A model generated the notes under the pieces. It saw nothing but the letters and a program-made list of their open reading frames with translations. It searched no databases and was not told the DNA's origin. From NCBI RefSeq assembly GCF_013373865.1, contig NC_050476.1:17621686-17685685 (forward strand): a stretch of DNA of 64,000 nucleotides. Reading direction: 5' to 3'. Position numbers and translations under genes: made by a program. This stretch comes from Monomorium pharaonis. Its lineage: Eukaryota; Arthropoda; Insecta; Hymenoptera; Formicidae. Numbering within the stretch: the stretch's first letter is position 1; every line of letters begins with the position of its first letter. Shown one piece after another: positions 1 to 14,547 of this stretch.

Positions 1-3000
1 TAAACTCGATTTAACTGACTTTTTATCTTTTTCTAATTCATAGAACAAGAAAAGGATAAAAAGTAAATTAAATTGAGTTTAAAGTTAAATTTACTTTTGT
101 CTAAATAAATCTAAATGGGATAAATCATCGACACATTTTATTTCACTGATATCCAGATGTAATTAATTATGGAATTCTTAACACATTTCGTGCCGCATTA
201 ATTTCAGGCGGGTTCGTCCATCACGTGAGTCAACGGTGAATCACGGCACACATTTTTGCTTGAGTTCATTACATTTACTAGGTAAAACATAATTCATAAT
301 GATTTCTTTAAATTTACAAAAAATTGTTATTATAAAAAAAACGGTTATACCAATGTTACGTCATAATTATGTGTCAACCATGGTATTAAAAATTGTTTTA
401 TAGTTACGTTCCTCTTTACAATTAAACGGTTATTGTCTTCTAAAATACGAAAATCATACGAAAATTAAAAAATAAATAAAGAAATTTCTTTTTCATACTT
501 TGACATTTTTTTCAACATTAAATTTTAGAGATTTGCAATGAAAAATATATTGAATGCATGTCAAACATAACCTGTGTTTTTAATAAATTTGATTGTTAGA
601 ATATAGTGAGAACCGCGTTGACCTCATTAGCCGTTTTTAATCATTGGTTTATAAAAATTAAACTTGTATTACTTGTAAACTATATATGTATATAGGTACA
701 TTAGATATATCAGTAACACAAGTTAATAATATTAGTGATAAAGGATAAGCGAAAATCCTTCAAGATTATTGACGAGCAGCTTAATCAATCTACATTAAGG
801 AGAGCCTAAAGTCACGGAATTAGCAACATTGCAAGTTGAAATTTTCTTTGAATTGGCTTCACAAAATTAAAAACCCTTTTGCACGTGTAAGTACGCGCAA
901 GAATAAATACCGAGAGACTTAACTTGAGCTTAGGAACGAAAAAAATTAAAAATTAAAAAAATTACCGACATATAAGATCCTTTCGCTTTTAAGTTGAGCC
1001 TTTCTGACATACTCTTCCGTGCATTTTAAACCTGCAAACGGATTTTTAGTTTTACAAAGCCAATTCGAAGGTAATCTCTCCAAGAATTAAATTCAAAATG
1101 ATTGTATATTTACAATTTAAAGTGGAATTCAATTAGCTTATCGGAAATACAAACGGGAAGTCCGGCTTTGGGCCCGGCAACTCACGCCGCACGAAATGTG
1201 TTAGTCAGAAACGACGACGAGCGAAATCTGCCTCTCTCGTATTTCTCTCACAATCAGCCGACTGTACCGTGGCATCTCGCGTGCCGGGTTTGCGAAAGGG
1301 AATGAAACGCGGCTGCCGCTGATTGCCGTCGCGGCAGATGAACGATTCCTCAATCAGCTGATTAAATTTGACGCTCGTCACCCGTACATATAACGCGCCG
1401 ACTGATCGACGCCTCGTCATAACGGCTTCGCACGACAGAAGAGCGGAGGCCTCGGTAATGAGGGGACGGGGAACGGTGTTAAACGGGTCGGCGACACAAC
1501 ACAATTTTACTGTCACTTTTATTGCCGCGATTTTATTGGACGGATGACGAAAGGCAGAAAGAGCGGAAGAAGGAGACAACGGATGACCTAACTGGCGGAA
1601 CGAAAGTGTCGTCGAAAGTGTTCCAAGCGGAAGGGCCAAGTGTATGTGCGTGTTGTATCTGCGTGTGACATACACTTCCCATCGTGATACGTCTCGCTCC
1701 TGTGCGCTCCACAATAACATAATTATCACCGCGGACGTCGTCGCTCTCGCATACCTAGCGATATTTTCGTCGGCGAGAATCAATTTCCTTATGCTCGATC
1801 GACGTGCGTTGCGATTTAATCGAATTCCTCGACAGCGCCATGCACAAATTTTCACGTGCATTGATAAACATAGAATAAACGCATACCGGTTTCTACGGGA
1901 AAAACGGATATTACGAAAAAAAAAAAAAAATGGACTTTTATATTATTATTGCCTCTCTTTGTTTGTTATCCTTGACAAAAACTTTTCAAATAGAAATATA
2001 TACGCAGAAAAAGATTCCTTCAGATTCAATAAGATTGACCAAAAACAAAGAAATATATACTTTGGAATAGTTAAACAAAACTGTTTGTTAAATCTAAAAA
2101 ATCTTCCTCTCTGTGTACATATAAATAATATATGTGATTATGCATAAAATATGTTCACATATGTTCTTTATCGTTCTCTTGTATATATAAACTCTGTTTA
2201 TGTATAGAAAAAAATATAATAATAAAAAAAGAATAATTGAAATAACTGAAACATAAATAAAGAAATTATTTTTTTCATAGTCATTTTGTCCCAAAAGTAA
2301 AATTGCGATTAAATACTACAATGTCTTATATATAAAATTATTTAAATCGGAATCTTACTGATTTGTAATACTCCACTTGTAAGTGTGAACATTAATATTT
2401 ATTCACTATCTTTCAATAATTCCAATTAAGAAGGAAATACTCCACTAATCGGAAATCAGTATATTAATAAAGAAAGATAATATATACGTATAAATAGCAC
2501 TGAAAACAGACTACTTAGTATTTTCAATAAATAATGCACTATATAATTCTGATTTAGAAAATATGTAATTTTATATATTCAATTATTATGTATTTATATA
2601 TGATATTGCACAAGATTTAATGTTCTCTAATTTCGTCAAATTTCATTTTTTTTGTAAAATAAGAACACAATTATTTCAAATATATTTTCTTACTATTTTT
2701 TCTATGTATAGAAGTAGAGATTATACAAGAGAGTAGAAACCCATATGTAGATATATCTTATATATGTATTTATACACGAAGAGAGAATTTCTCGTAATCC
2801 CGACAGTTATGGTAGAGTCATATGACATTGACTTATTCGATTGAATGCATTAATGCGCACTAATGGTGCACATGAAAGTCGCCGTACACAAATTGGCGTA
2901 AAAATATGTGATATAAAATATGTCACTTTTACACTTAGATTTAGCGTTCAGCGGATTTACCGTGCACCAATTCGCGCATTATTGCAGTCCAATCCAATTT

Positions 3001-4371
3001 GCTATTAGTCGCTCATGATAATTTTACTATGTAGTATGGCGATTGATCGGCGCGTTATTTATTTCATAAATAGACAAATATATAACATAAGAAATGACGT
3101 AAGATGTAAGACAAGAGACTCATTATTCAAAGGTCTTATGTTTTTCAAATTCTACTGGAATAAACGTGTTTTCCAAATGATATATATGTATAATATTAAA
3201 CACATAATCCTACAAAGACAAATTTCGTATATAATTACATATCATTATGTTAAAAATTTTATTTCAAATTATATAAAAAATGTTTAAAACATTTTACAAT
3301 GCAACATGATAATTTTTATTGACCAGTTCCTGAAATAACTCTTGCATATTTAAAAAATTCCTATCCGTTTTTCAGAAAATTTCATTCATTATTCCTAAAA
3401 TTTGATGTTTGTCATCAAGCATAATATATTGATCTAAGTTTTACATGATTGATAAAATTTGTAGCAAATTTTGCTGATAGAATATGATGAAAAATTCTCT
3501 TCGTGTTTTTAGATGAAAACATTTTTATCAGGACACAAAAACTGGCGATAAATTCTCTTGTATAAAATCAAAACAAAATCGCAGCAAAATCGTCAGCTCC
3601 TAAATATTTGTGGAGTAAGGTAGAAGCCTTCGCATTGCCATTTTGCAGCGAAAATGCGACGCATTGGTTATTAAACGGTGCGCGAAGGAGACGAATAATT
3701 TTTTTTCACCTAGGTGCATCTGTGCGAGGCCAAAAAAGAAAAATTCGCAATTTTGTCCATCGGTACGCCGATCCGTGAGACAATCTCGAATGAACCGATC
3801 CCATGATAAGCGACGTCGCGCGTCCCCACGGGGCAAATAAAAGTACGCGTCTGACAAGATGAATAAAGGATGAATTTACGAGCCACAGGGTCGGCGGGAC
3901 GGAAGGGATGGTAGACTGATAAGACGGATGTATCGTGATGTTTCCGAGTGATCGGCGGCAGCAGATACGCAGCCGTGACATATCGTTCGGTCTGGAGAAC
4001 GGAGGAGGAGAGACAGAGAGAGAGTGAGAAAGACGCGCGGTGCGCGAGCGTCAAACGCGAGAAAATGCATTTGTCGCAAGTATCCTGTAAAATAATATAC
4101 CGTGAATTGCCTCCTGTCGCGCCCGTGCGGCCGCGATCGCACGAAGTGCAGCTTGGTTTTGAGATAAGAAAGACGCGATGAGAGATACAGAGAGGGAGAT
4201 CATGTGAATTTCTCATTCGAGGTATAAGACGTCGCGCGATGACGTCTTGCGGATAATCTCGAAAAGAAAGAGAGAGAAACTAAAGAAAATTCCAGAAAAG
4301 AGAAAGAGAGAGAGAGAGAGACTAAATAACGTTCACCGGTTACTGAATGTGATTGATATGAAATGCGAAAT

Positions 4372-4411
<40 letters not shown>

Positions 4412-5778
4412 CAAAGTCACTTCTGCGAGCTTCTGCTACGTGCGAACACGCTGGACGCTGTTTGCACGTACATGGCTCAATTTTTATTTTAGACTTTTTT
4501 TTTCACATCGGCCTGGCAAGAAAACTGTCTTTCCGCTCGCATACGGCGTACTTTGAAAAATATCGATTTTCATGGAAATGAACGTATTGATTCACGTTTA
4601 AAAAAGTCTAGCAACGTCGATGTGCAGGCAGCGCTTTCCATCGAGAGTGGACTTACAATTTTCCGGTGCCCTCTATACACAGTGCCGTCCCAGGAGAGGC
4701 GAGGAACGAACGAAAAAAATTAAAAAAAAAGAAAAAAAGGAAGAGAACGAGCTCGAAAACGACGGAGCGGCGGAAGAAGATTTGTACCAAAGACTTGGAG
4801 CGACGCTCATTATGTGAACAACATAGAAATATGATAGACACAGCGTGACACATAGGGAAGAAGCATAGACACTAGGACTGGAACTATTCGGGTAACAATA
4901 ATAATAACAATCTTATTGAAGTGGTTATAAATTTGGATAACCCAAAAGATATTTTAATTAACGTGACATATCTATAATTATCTACCGTTTTGAAGTAATG
5001 CAATCATTAAATAAATAGTAAGTATAATATAAATAATAGACAAAAATGTTTTACACGTTGTAATGAAAGGTTTTTAACAGAATCTTTGTACATATAAACT
5101 TGTAAATATTTTGTAGTAATTGAAATAATTCTTAAAAAAAAAAATCAAAATGTAGCTTACTATGCCAGTTGAAGTGAAACTCAAACGTTCATTTTTCGTT
5201 ATGCGTTATCAAAACATTAATTATTACAAAATATAAAATAGTATTACAAAAATTGCTGTACCATCTAATAGAAGACACTTTTTAGATTATATTTCTTTCA
5301 AAGTTTAATTTTAACTTTTGTTTAAGAAATGTTATATCCAAGAATAAAGTAGTATGCTATATCTTTCTTTGATACATAATCTAAAATATTTAAATATCTC
5401 TTCGAATATTTACAGAAGATTTCATCTTAATAAGAAAATTTTCGACAAAATATGGACATTCAATAAGAGATTATCTCGGAATAACGGCATATTTTTCCAA
5501 ATTTTTGGAAAATTATTCCGCTCTTAAATATTTTTCAATATAAAAAATAAATTAAAGATGTTAAATAGAAAGAAATTAAATAGACAAAAAAATTAATAAC
5601 TAAGTAGAAAGATACTTTTAAATGCGAAAAATAAGAATATTTCGTAAGAAATACAATTCCAAGTGTAATATAAATTTTGTTTGAGTTTTGTTCACGTTAA
5701 AGGTATGGGACTTCTTGAATCGTAAAAAAAAAACTGCCGAATAGTTCCAACCCTAACAGAAAGACGGGAAAGTTTTAC
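1..5778. other. AT-rich DNA left of the last SRCIN1-like exon; no supported exon
   Basis: This is presumably intron of the SRCIN1-like gene or its 3' flank. Two GC-richer islands (about 1160-1860 and 3600-4260) hold overlapping open frames on both strands, but I could not place splice sites giving a family-like peptide in the required phase. The region also holds a T39 run at 4373-4411 and AT-rich low-complexity DNA. Confidence 0.6.
4373..4411. repeat. poly(T) run of 39
   Basis: An uninterrupted run of 39 T. It may be the poly(A) tail of a reverse-transcribed element inserted on the minus strand, but no element body was recognised. Confidence 0.9.
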
Positions 5779-5841
5779 CTTGAGAAGACATCCTCGGCAA
5801 CGTGGAGGATTTGATTGCCGGTTTCGTGGGTTTTGTATCCG
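5779..5841 (-). CDS. SRCIN1-like: SRCIN1-like exon (KPAIKSSTLPRMSSQ), last one seen
   Basis: This is 63 nt, phase 1 at both ends, with donor TCTCAAG/GTAAAA. The acceptor is chosen as ccacgactag; its pyrimidine tract is mediocre, so the 5' edge is the least certain part. The peptide is DTKPTKPAIKSSTLPRMSSQ, basic and Ser/Pro-rich like its neighbours. The following exon must begin with two bases and was not found in 1-5778, so the gene probably continues beyond the left edge of the window. Confidence 0.72.
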
Positions 5842-7130
5842 CTAGTCGTGGTAGGCATTGCAGAATCGAATACGAGAAGGTGTTAGAGATTATTACGTTA
5901 GTATCCGCGTCAGGATCTTTTGTTTTCATATAAATATGGTTTCACTTTTTTGTGCAAAATCCCTTCTTACCATTAAATTGAGCTCTTATTATCACTAATA
6001 CTATACTCACTGAATACTGAATACGATATTCGTTACTGGATAATAGGAAGTGGCAAAAACGAATCATCGTATTTTAAATGACGTCTGTTTCTAATTATTA
6101 TCAAAATCAATAATTGTTAGAATAACGTCAGGAAATCGTACAAGTCATTGAGCGAAATAATAATGTTAGAAACTAAAATCGTACATCAAGTATTATTCAT
6201 ATATTACAAATAACATAGATTAATTCTATATTATTTTTATTACGTTTTACAAAAAAAATTGTTGTATTATTTCGTCCAATGAAATATTGGGGAAGAGAGA
6301 AAAATAAAAGTAGTATATGTATATATTAATACCAATCATCGCGATAATAGTTATATAAAGTCCATTTACGTTATTTCTAAAGAATTATATGCTGTTAGCG
6401 TTCGAAGATCGATATTTGGAAAGACACAAGAATGTATTACAATTCACCAGATTCATTACTGTATTTAGCATTGTTAATTAACAATTCTCTCATTATGTAA
6501 ACGTGCAGAAAGAAGGATTACTAAATGCGAATAATTATTAAAATCGATTGAATCGAAATCGATGATCCATGAATCGCACGAGAGAGCTCCGCAGGATTTT
6601 GAAAGCAGGTTGCGTGATTATAGGTCTTTACTACTTGTGGCAATCTTCAATCGAACTTCAATCGAGAGATCAGATGCACTCTTCGATATTATCGCGTGGC
6701 AAGATTGCATCCAATTTTTACTCGTTTCGAAACAGCTAATCGTGATACAAAGTTGTATCGTACTTAAATTACTACAGTGTCTCTTCGGCAAGAAGAGATT
6801 GACGTTGTCATCACGATAAATTTTGATCGTGCTGGGTCGCCGATATGCACGCGATGGAGAGAAAGTACCATTTATTCTACTATGTTAGCAGAATATGGAA
6901 GATTAGAAGACTGGTAAAATACTTGGGCTGAATAAGGCTCGCTTGATTTATTTTATTTTTTAAAACCCATTAAATACAGTTTTTAAAATCTGTTAAACTG
7001 GCAGTTAAATTAGAATTATATATATAAACAAAAATTTTTCAAAAATTCCATTTTCAAAAATTATATTGTATATAAACGGAGTTTTTTAAATACTATTTTA
7101 TTAAATGCTATTCTATTAAACAGAGTTTCC

Positions 7131-7161
<31 letters not shown>

Positions 7162-10100
7162 TAAATTATAAACGGGGCTTATTCGGTCCACGTATCTCGT
7201 TAGGATTAAAAAATTCGCGCCCGTATCAGGTGATCGTTGGAAAACGAGAATGTCTTCTTGCGAACTGTTTCGCGTTTAGATGAACGTCTACCACTTCCTT
7301 AACATGAACCAACAACAGTGCGATTCGGTATTCTGGCCTTTACAGCGGTGCTTATAGCATACATTTTGCAATTTAGACTGTTTTCTGTGTTTTTTTTTTT
7401 TTTTTACGTGACGTGCGCTAGCCGTTACCTGCATGTTGCGGGGAATGTTGTTTGGGGGAGTTCATGTCTGGTGGCTCGTCACTGAAGGACACTGACTTTT
7501 CAAACGACACCGACTTGTCTGCAATAGATGTTGATCAGCGTATTTTCGCGTGGTACATGTGCGTAAGAAGCGTAAGAAGCGTGAGAAAGTGCGCATTCGG
7601 CCGGGATCAATGGGTCTCGATGGGTGATGCGGGGGATGAGACCAGCGCGGGCTTTCGGAATACCTTTCTCGTTCGAGTCAGAGAATCGCACTTTTGTCAA
7701 ACACTTTATATGTAATGTACTAATTAAGCCGGAAGCACAATCTCGTGCTCTCCTTCGGCTTGCTTCACTTGACTTTTTCATCTAAACTATAATTCACGAG
7801 TATATGAATTAATGCGAGTAATTAATGACGCTTTTTGCGATCTCTGCTTTGGAGAAGAACTCCGAACGGCCGTGTCACCGCGAATCACCCCCTAAAGCCG
7901 ACGCTGAGTAAAACGATCATGAGCAGGGTGTCGATACTTCGGCACGTGTACCATGCAAACGAAAATCGCGGATGATCGCGTAGAACATGATGCATTATAA
8001 ATAGCGATGCTTTTACGATGACGGTTCACGGCTCAAAAAAAAAAAAACGGTGAAAAAGAAATTAATGAAACGATCGCGCGACTTGGACACAGACAAATGT
8101 AATGAGGAAAACGAGACTGAAAAAGACAACAATCGCGCGAGTGAGCAGATTTAACGAAAATGTTGATGATACATCGAAAGTCGGCAAAATATCCAACGAA
8201 TTAAGATCGTACGAGCAGGAAGGTAAAACAAAATGTAGATGAGTGGGAGAGAGAGAGAGACGGCGTGCAACAACGACAACGCAAGAGATAAGAGGCGACA
8301 ATGCGGCGAGCGTTCGCAAAAGAGTGCATATATAAAAGAAACATATATATTGAAGCGCACCTTTGCCTAACTTTGGCGGTTTAACGTCAGTCCTTAAGTA
8401 CGAGTCATCTGTAACGGCAGGTTGAGACACTTGAATTTTAAAGGACACGCGTTTTATTAACAGCAATATAAAGGTAGAGACAACGTTAAATATATAAATA
8501 TGTGTAAAATATATAATATATATATATAAATAGATATAAAAACTATAATATCTATATATATATAATTTTTTAAATCATATATATACATATAAATATTATA
8601 TGTATGGTAAATTAATTGTTATATTTATATATATAAATAAACGTAATAAGTAGCGGTTACACAGTGATTTCGGAGGTGAATAGAAGATAGAAGAAGATGA
8701 GAGACACACCTGGCAATGAGGCAGAGCTGGAGCTAGAATGTTTGTCGAACTCATCCCCGGCGCCTGGTGTGTGCGTTAGTCGGAATAACAAAGCAGTTGT
8801 ACAGCAGGGTTTCAGGAGAGTTCAGTCCGTGAGACTACACCGCTACGGGCAACTATATGCCGGCAATTATATGTTGCGGATTCAACTAGAATCAATGTTC
8901 TCCGAAGCGGCTTCCCGGGCGTGTTACGCGAAAATATTTGTCAACGTGCGTATTTAAACTCGAAACAAAGCTCGCTGTCGACAAACTGTTGGCGAAAAAT
9001 TCTGACTATTTGGTAATTCAAGCGAATTTCTCGCGGGTTCTTTAATTTAATTTAATTTAATTTAATTTAATTTAATTTAATGTTACACTGCTTTTATACT
9101 GCTTTCATTATGAAATTGAGGAACGTCGGCTTTTAATTTGTTTACAGAGATGATTCACATAGAATAATAATAAGTATTGTCGCGCAATATAAAAAATTTA
9201 CCCACCGAAGAAAATGTTATTAATTTAACTAAATTTTTCAACTTGATAAAATTTCTTTCGGTCAAATAATTACATACAATAGTCAATTTATATATATATA
9301 TGAGATTAAAATTTAAGTACTTTACGTATTTAAATTAAAAATACGTGCAAACACCCTTTAATAGAAAGTCGAAACATTTAGTCATAAGTTAACAACTTTT
9401 TTTGACGTATCGCGAACGTCAATTACTTTTGAAGCATTAAATTGCATTTTATTCTAATAAAGCTCCACATGATATCATTGTAAAATATTGCTAAACGATA
9501 CGTTCAAATTTCTCTAGCATTAATTCCGCTTTCAAAACACGTTATAGGTAATGGCATATTGTTACTGGCGCGTAGCTCACGGCATAAATTCTTCCAATAT
9601 ATATGTATATCTGCATGTATGTATGCAACACATATGTATGCGTATGCACGTTTACATCTAAAGTTGTGTCGTTTCAGCGAATCTCAGCTTATCTAGAAGA
9701 CGGCCACGACATTCACCATGAATCGTAAATCGGAAATAGAGAATGATGCAAACGCCAAAAGCTTGTCTGATCTTTTATATAAACATTAAGCATTTTTAAT
9801 ATTTTCCTTTACTTCTAACTTTATTTTTCTGTTTCTACTAATAGCAGGAGAGAATTCTGTTTTAAAAATCGTTCTTGAAATTATATTTATACTTTCTGAG
9901 TGTTTACAATCAACTGAGTCATGTAGTAAAAATTAAGCAGACGGTGAACGAAATCGACGTGACCGTCTTATTCTCAATATCTAGCTATCGACTAGCTATT
10001 GATGCCAACGTATTTGCGGTACAATAATGTTACTAATTGTAAGAACCATGATTACGAGGTGATCTGAAAGTGATCGAAAGAGACAATGAAGATGAACAGG

Positions 10101-13100
10101 CACGGATGATACGAATAAAATGAATGTTAGTAGAGACTACTTAATATGGAGTGTCTAGCAGTCTCATGTGTCTCTTAGCTGAAACTATCTTAAGTGAATT
10201 AAGTGAATGCGTTCTAAAACTTCTGTAAAAATAAGCACTGAAAGGGGAATTGAACGAGGTGGCATCGCTAAACAGCTAAAATCGATTATCCTTGCTCGGG
10301 CAAAGAATTTTCAAGATTGCAGCTATCACGGTATTTACGTGGCTCGTCCCAGAGGCAGCTTAACGATTGTGATTCGCGAGCCCTTCGTCGAGTTAAAAAG
10401 ATTTAAAAAATAAATCATCCTCGCTGCGTATGAGACGAGCCTCTCCTCTCAGAGCGGTATACGTTACCGAAAAACCACGGTGACAAACGCGACGTTATCG
10501 CGTGAAAGCGAAATCGAAGTTACGGAAAGAAACCTGGGGGGTGGAAATGAAAAGAAAAGAAAAAAAAAAAGACCCGCGAGTTTTACGGGGACGTACCTGC
10601 TGCTCTCGCGTAAGGATCACGTCCCGGCGGGACCTGCAAGTACTCCCGCGGCGAAGGACTCGTGTGCGGCGCGTGTGTCAGGGCTTTCTGCACGAGCCCG
10701 GTCAGATTGGCCAGCTGCCTCTCCATGTGCTCCACCCTTATCCTGCGACAGATAATTCTCGGTCAGGCAACGGTCAGGTTAATGCTTATCTGTCGCTCTA
10801 AAAGGAAAAGAGATTGCGCAGTTCCGAAAATTTATACGCCAGGCGCTCGGTGAAACACCACGCTTGCCGAATGCTGCAAGAACCATGGTTGCTTTAAACA
10901 GACATTGCATATCACGACCTCGTCAGACAGTCTCATGCGCTATACGACAAATAATCCATCGGATACAGAACAAAAGAAATCCTATCGTTATACCAGATGT
11001 TAATTAATTAGAGTTAAAATTACTTAATAAAATAAATTGGAGTTATCAGCAATTGTAAAATTTTAGATTTGATTGTCTTTCACAATTTTCAAGATTCTTA
11101 TTTGCTTCAATTTGATTCAAAGAGAGTTTTCTACTTTACTTGCTCATATTTTTAGAAAATCTTTAAAAGCAGTAAATAAATATTTTTCAAAATTGTTTAT
11201 TTTTTACTTCTCATTGTTCAATCAATTTCTTATTAAAATTACACATAAATAATTAGTAAAAGATTTATTAGACCTCCGCATGGTTCATCAGTGACTATAT
11301 AGAATTTCTCAGTGATATTAAAAACTCCAAAGTCATTATAATTATTGTTGTGTCATCAAATGAATCAATTATTCATACTTTTTATAAAACATAAATAGTA
11401 AGTTAGTTTTAAAACAATAATAAATAAAGAGCAAACAATAATTTTGAAAACTGTTTCCGAAAACTTTCCTTAAAAACAATTTCTAAATCTTAAATCTCTC
11501 TTTTAAAAAAATGCAGCATAACAAAGTAGAAAACCTTTTTAATGTGAAATGATGCGTTTTTTAAATAAATAATCTTCTGAAGAAGTAAATAAAATAGTGA
11601 TTTCTATTGATTCCGTAATCAAATGAGATTTTTATCTTAAACTACATCGTTCGTAATACTATAGCGCTAACAATGAAGATGATAATGATAAGCTGAATGT
11701 CATATAAAACATGATAAGATGACTGATGGTAGCAATTCAATTATGAAAAAGTGAAGTAGTAACAATGTCAATTAGAGACATTAATAATACGTACATTGTA
11801 CGTCGCATTTATGTCAAATAATTTTTTAATGAAAAGCACTTTACTAAAAAAGAAATGAATATATTTCGTTTTGCTGAATATACTTATCATTATAATCTGA
11901 CATTTTGGCATTCAATCTATAAAAAGTCGAGAGACTTTATATCAACAACATACTAACAATATAAAAACTTATAGCGAATCTACACGGAACGAACAGTTTT
12001 GTTTAAGATCTGTTTCTACTAATGTAACTTAACTTTAATATCGATTTTACTTACGCTTTATCTTTTTTTAATTTCTATAATTAGAATAAAATAACAAGTA
12101 AGTTAAACAGAGATTGAAGTTAATCTACATTAAGCAAATATAATAATATTATAATAAAATTATATTTCGTTTATTTTATGTTAATCTACATTAGTAGAAA
12201 CGAACCTTAAATATCTAAAAATTTAATTAGATATCGATTTGAAAACATTCATTAAAAATCGAACTAATCGAACTATAGGATGCTCAAGCTGATTGTTAGA
12301 ATGGCTTTCGCAGCATCATGCCTGAGGATCCTGCGTAATTATTTCGCTGATGCGACAAACTTACTTTCAGATCTGTATCTAGCTAAATTTTTAGGAACTT
12401 CAGCAAAACCGTTCCTTCCGTACACATATCCGTTTTCACCGGGAGGACCTGAAGCTCCCTGCGACGAGGAAGAAAAAGAGAGATCTCTTCGCACGTGACA
12501 AATGGCAAAATTTTCATTTCCAAATACATATTTCCTGTCAGTGAAATCGGATACGAGTTACATAACACGATGCTAATCACGTGCATCTATCGCTTCGCAT
12601 GACAGCAGTGCCCAATCTACATCACGTGTGACAGTACATAGAAAGATATACAGGGTGATATATGTGACACGCGGTGGATCAGCAACCGGGTTACGTGATC
12701 CTTATGGCGATCATCTTCGGTTTGATATAACTTTTGTAAAAGTTCTGCGAGAGGGTAAAGTGAGTTTGGATGGCCGACAAGTAGTCCGGTCCAATTTCCT
12801 GATATACACACTCTTCGCTCTTCGTGACGCAGCAGTTCCATTTAGGAAATTCATTTTCTTTTATCCGAAAACCAAATGCTCGCGATAATCTCCGATCGTC
12901 TACGTGACGGAGATCTGTGATGTTGAATTTCGAGATAGGGCAATCGTGTAATATTTTTATGGTCTGGTAAGTATCATTATCGACGCGTTTGCCGGGAAGA
13001 GATGAAATTCTCTTCCGTTGAAATTTGATAAAGTTATTACCAAATCCGAGCTTTTTTCATGAAATTAATTTTGTGCAAAAACAAAGTAAAATAAACATTA

Positions 13101-13497
13101 GAGCAGTAAAGTTAATAATGATTAATAATGATAAAACAATAATATTACTATTATTGTGATCTACGTGGAAGCTACTGTGGAAATAGTGCAGAAATAGGAT
13201 AGACAAATACATCATTGATTGTCTCAACTTAATCACGACGAGAATGAAAATTGTAGGGAACTTCGTGAACCATCTTTTAAGCCATTTGTTAAATTTACTT
13301 CGAGACACGTTAATATATTTACAACTCCCGGCCGTATGTATCTGTTTCTTCTTTCGTGCAAAACACCCTGTATATGACCAATGCATTCTTGTCTACGATC
13401 GCTAGTCGGCATGCTGCATTCCACCGAGTTGCAAGTTACTTCTATGTATCATATATATTCTTCAAATCACACTAATTATGGCATATTTACACATATA

Positions 13498-13539
<42 letters not shown>

Positions 13540-14503
13540 ACAACAGACACGCATCACGCATATACACACAATACACACACCTCTTGTTTTTGAGCAATGA
13601 AAAATTAATTATTTTGCATATGTAGAACCATTCCAAAAAATATAAATATTATAAACATATAGCATGTAGCAATAATCAGATCTAATTTCTTTCACAGGTT
13701 TCTTTGACTAAATAAATAGAATTTTGATTTAGAAAGTTGTAATTAATTCAAAAACAAAATATTTATTTGTATTATATTAATTTGTATTTTCATGTAAAAT
13801 TCAGATTAAATTTTTATGACTATAAATATTATATTAAATAAATTTCTGTCTAAAGTAGAACTCAATTAAAAAAATAAATTAAGAATAATCATAGAAAGTT
13901 ATTACATATATTTTTTCCATATTATCTGTAACACATTGTATATCACAATACATATACAATCTATCGTTTATGCAACATGTAAAAGCTAAATTTTGTAATA
14001 GTAGAAAAAATAAATTTTGTTGTATCTCTGTTAATATTGTTACTGCCAATTAATCTTCACAAAAATACGTATTATTTAAAATTAAATTTTGCTATTTTGT
14101 GATTTATCAAAGAAACAAACAATATTTTCATATATTTGTAACAAATGAAAAGATATAAATTTACAAATTCTTTAAAAAAAAAAAAGATAAATTTAATGAT
14201 AAATAAACCCGAAACTTTTGCACAAAACGATATGAATTTTTAATATATATTTGAATATCAACTCTAGAAAAATAAAACTTGATTAGATCAATAGATTTAA
14301 TGCAAAGTACCATTCAATATTATATCACTTCATAATTTATACAAATATTTGGTCTAATTATAACAATGTAATTTATGTGATGAAAACATAGTGATGATAA
14401 TAGTGAACTCAATCGCTTCCGCTTTTCAAGTACATGTTCATCGTACCACCGATCGATCCAACTTTGTGCAAAAGATATAATCCGACAAAATTGACAGAGT
14501 GAC

Positions 14504-14547
<44 letters not shown>

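Larger units (their letters stand above)
8409..10596 (-). other. SRCIN1-like intron, 2188 bases
   Basis: AT-rich intron. It holds (TTTAA)8 at 9041-9080, a TA-rich tract around 8500-8640, and one arm of a family B inverted-repeat element near 9204-9290. Confidence 0.7.

Noticed and set aside
1205..1861. 218-codon open frame on the minus strand
   Set aside because: A GC-rich island with overlapping frames on both strands, no family resemblance, and no splice pattern fitting the SRCIN1-like gene.
3706..4216. Overlapping minus-strand open frames
   Set aside because: Several frames are open at once and are mutually exclusive. Cys/Arg/Ser-rich composition follows the local repeats, and no exon in the required phase could be drawn.
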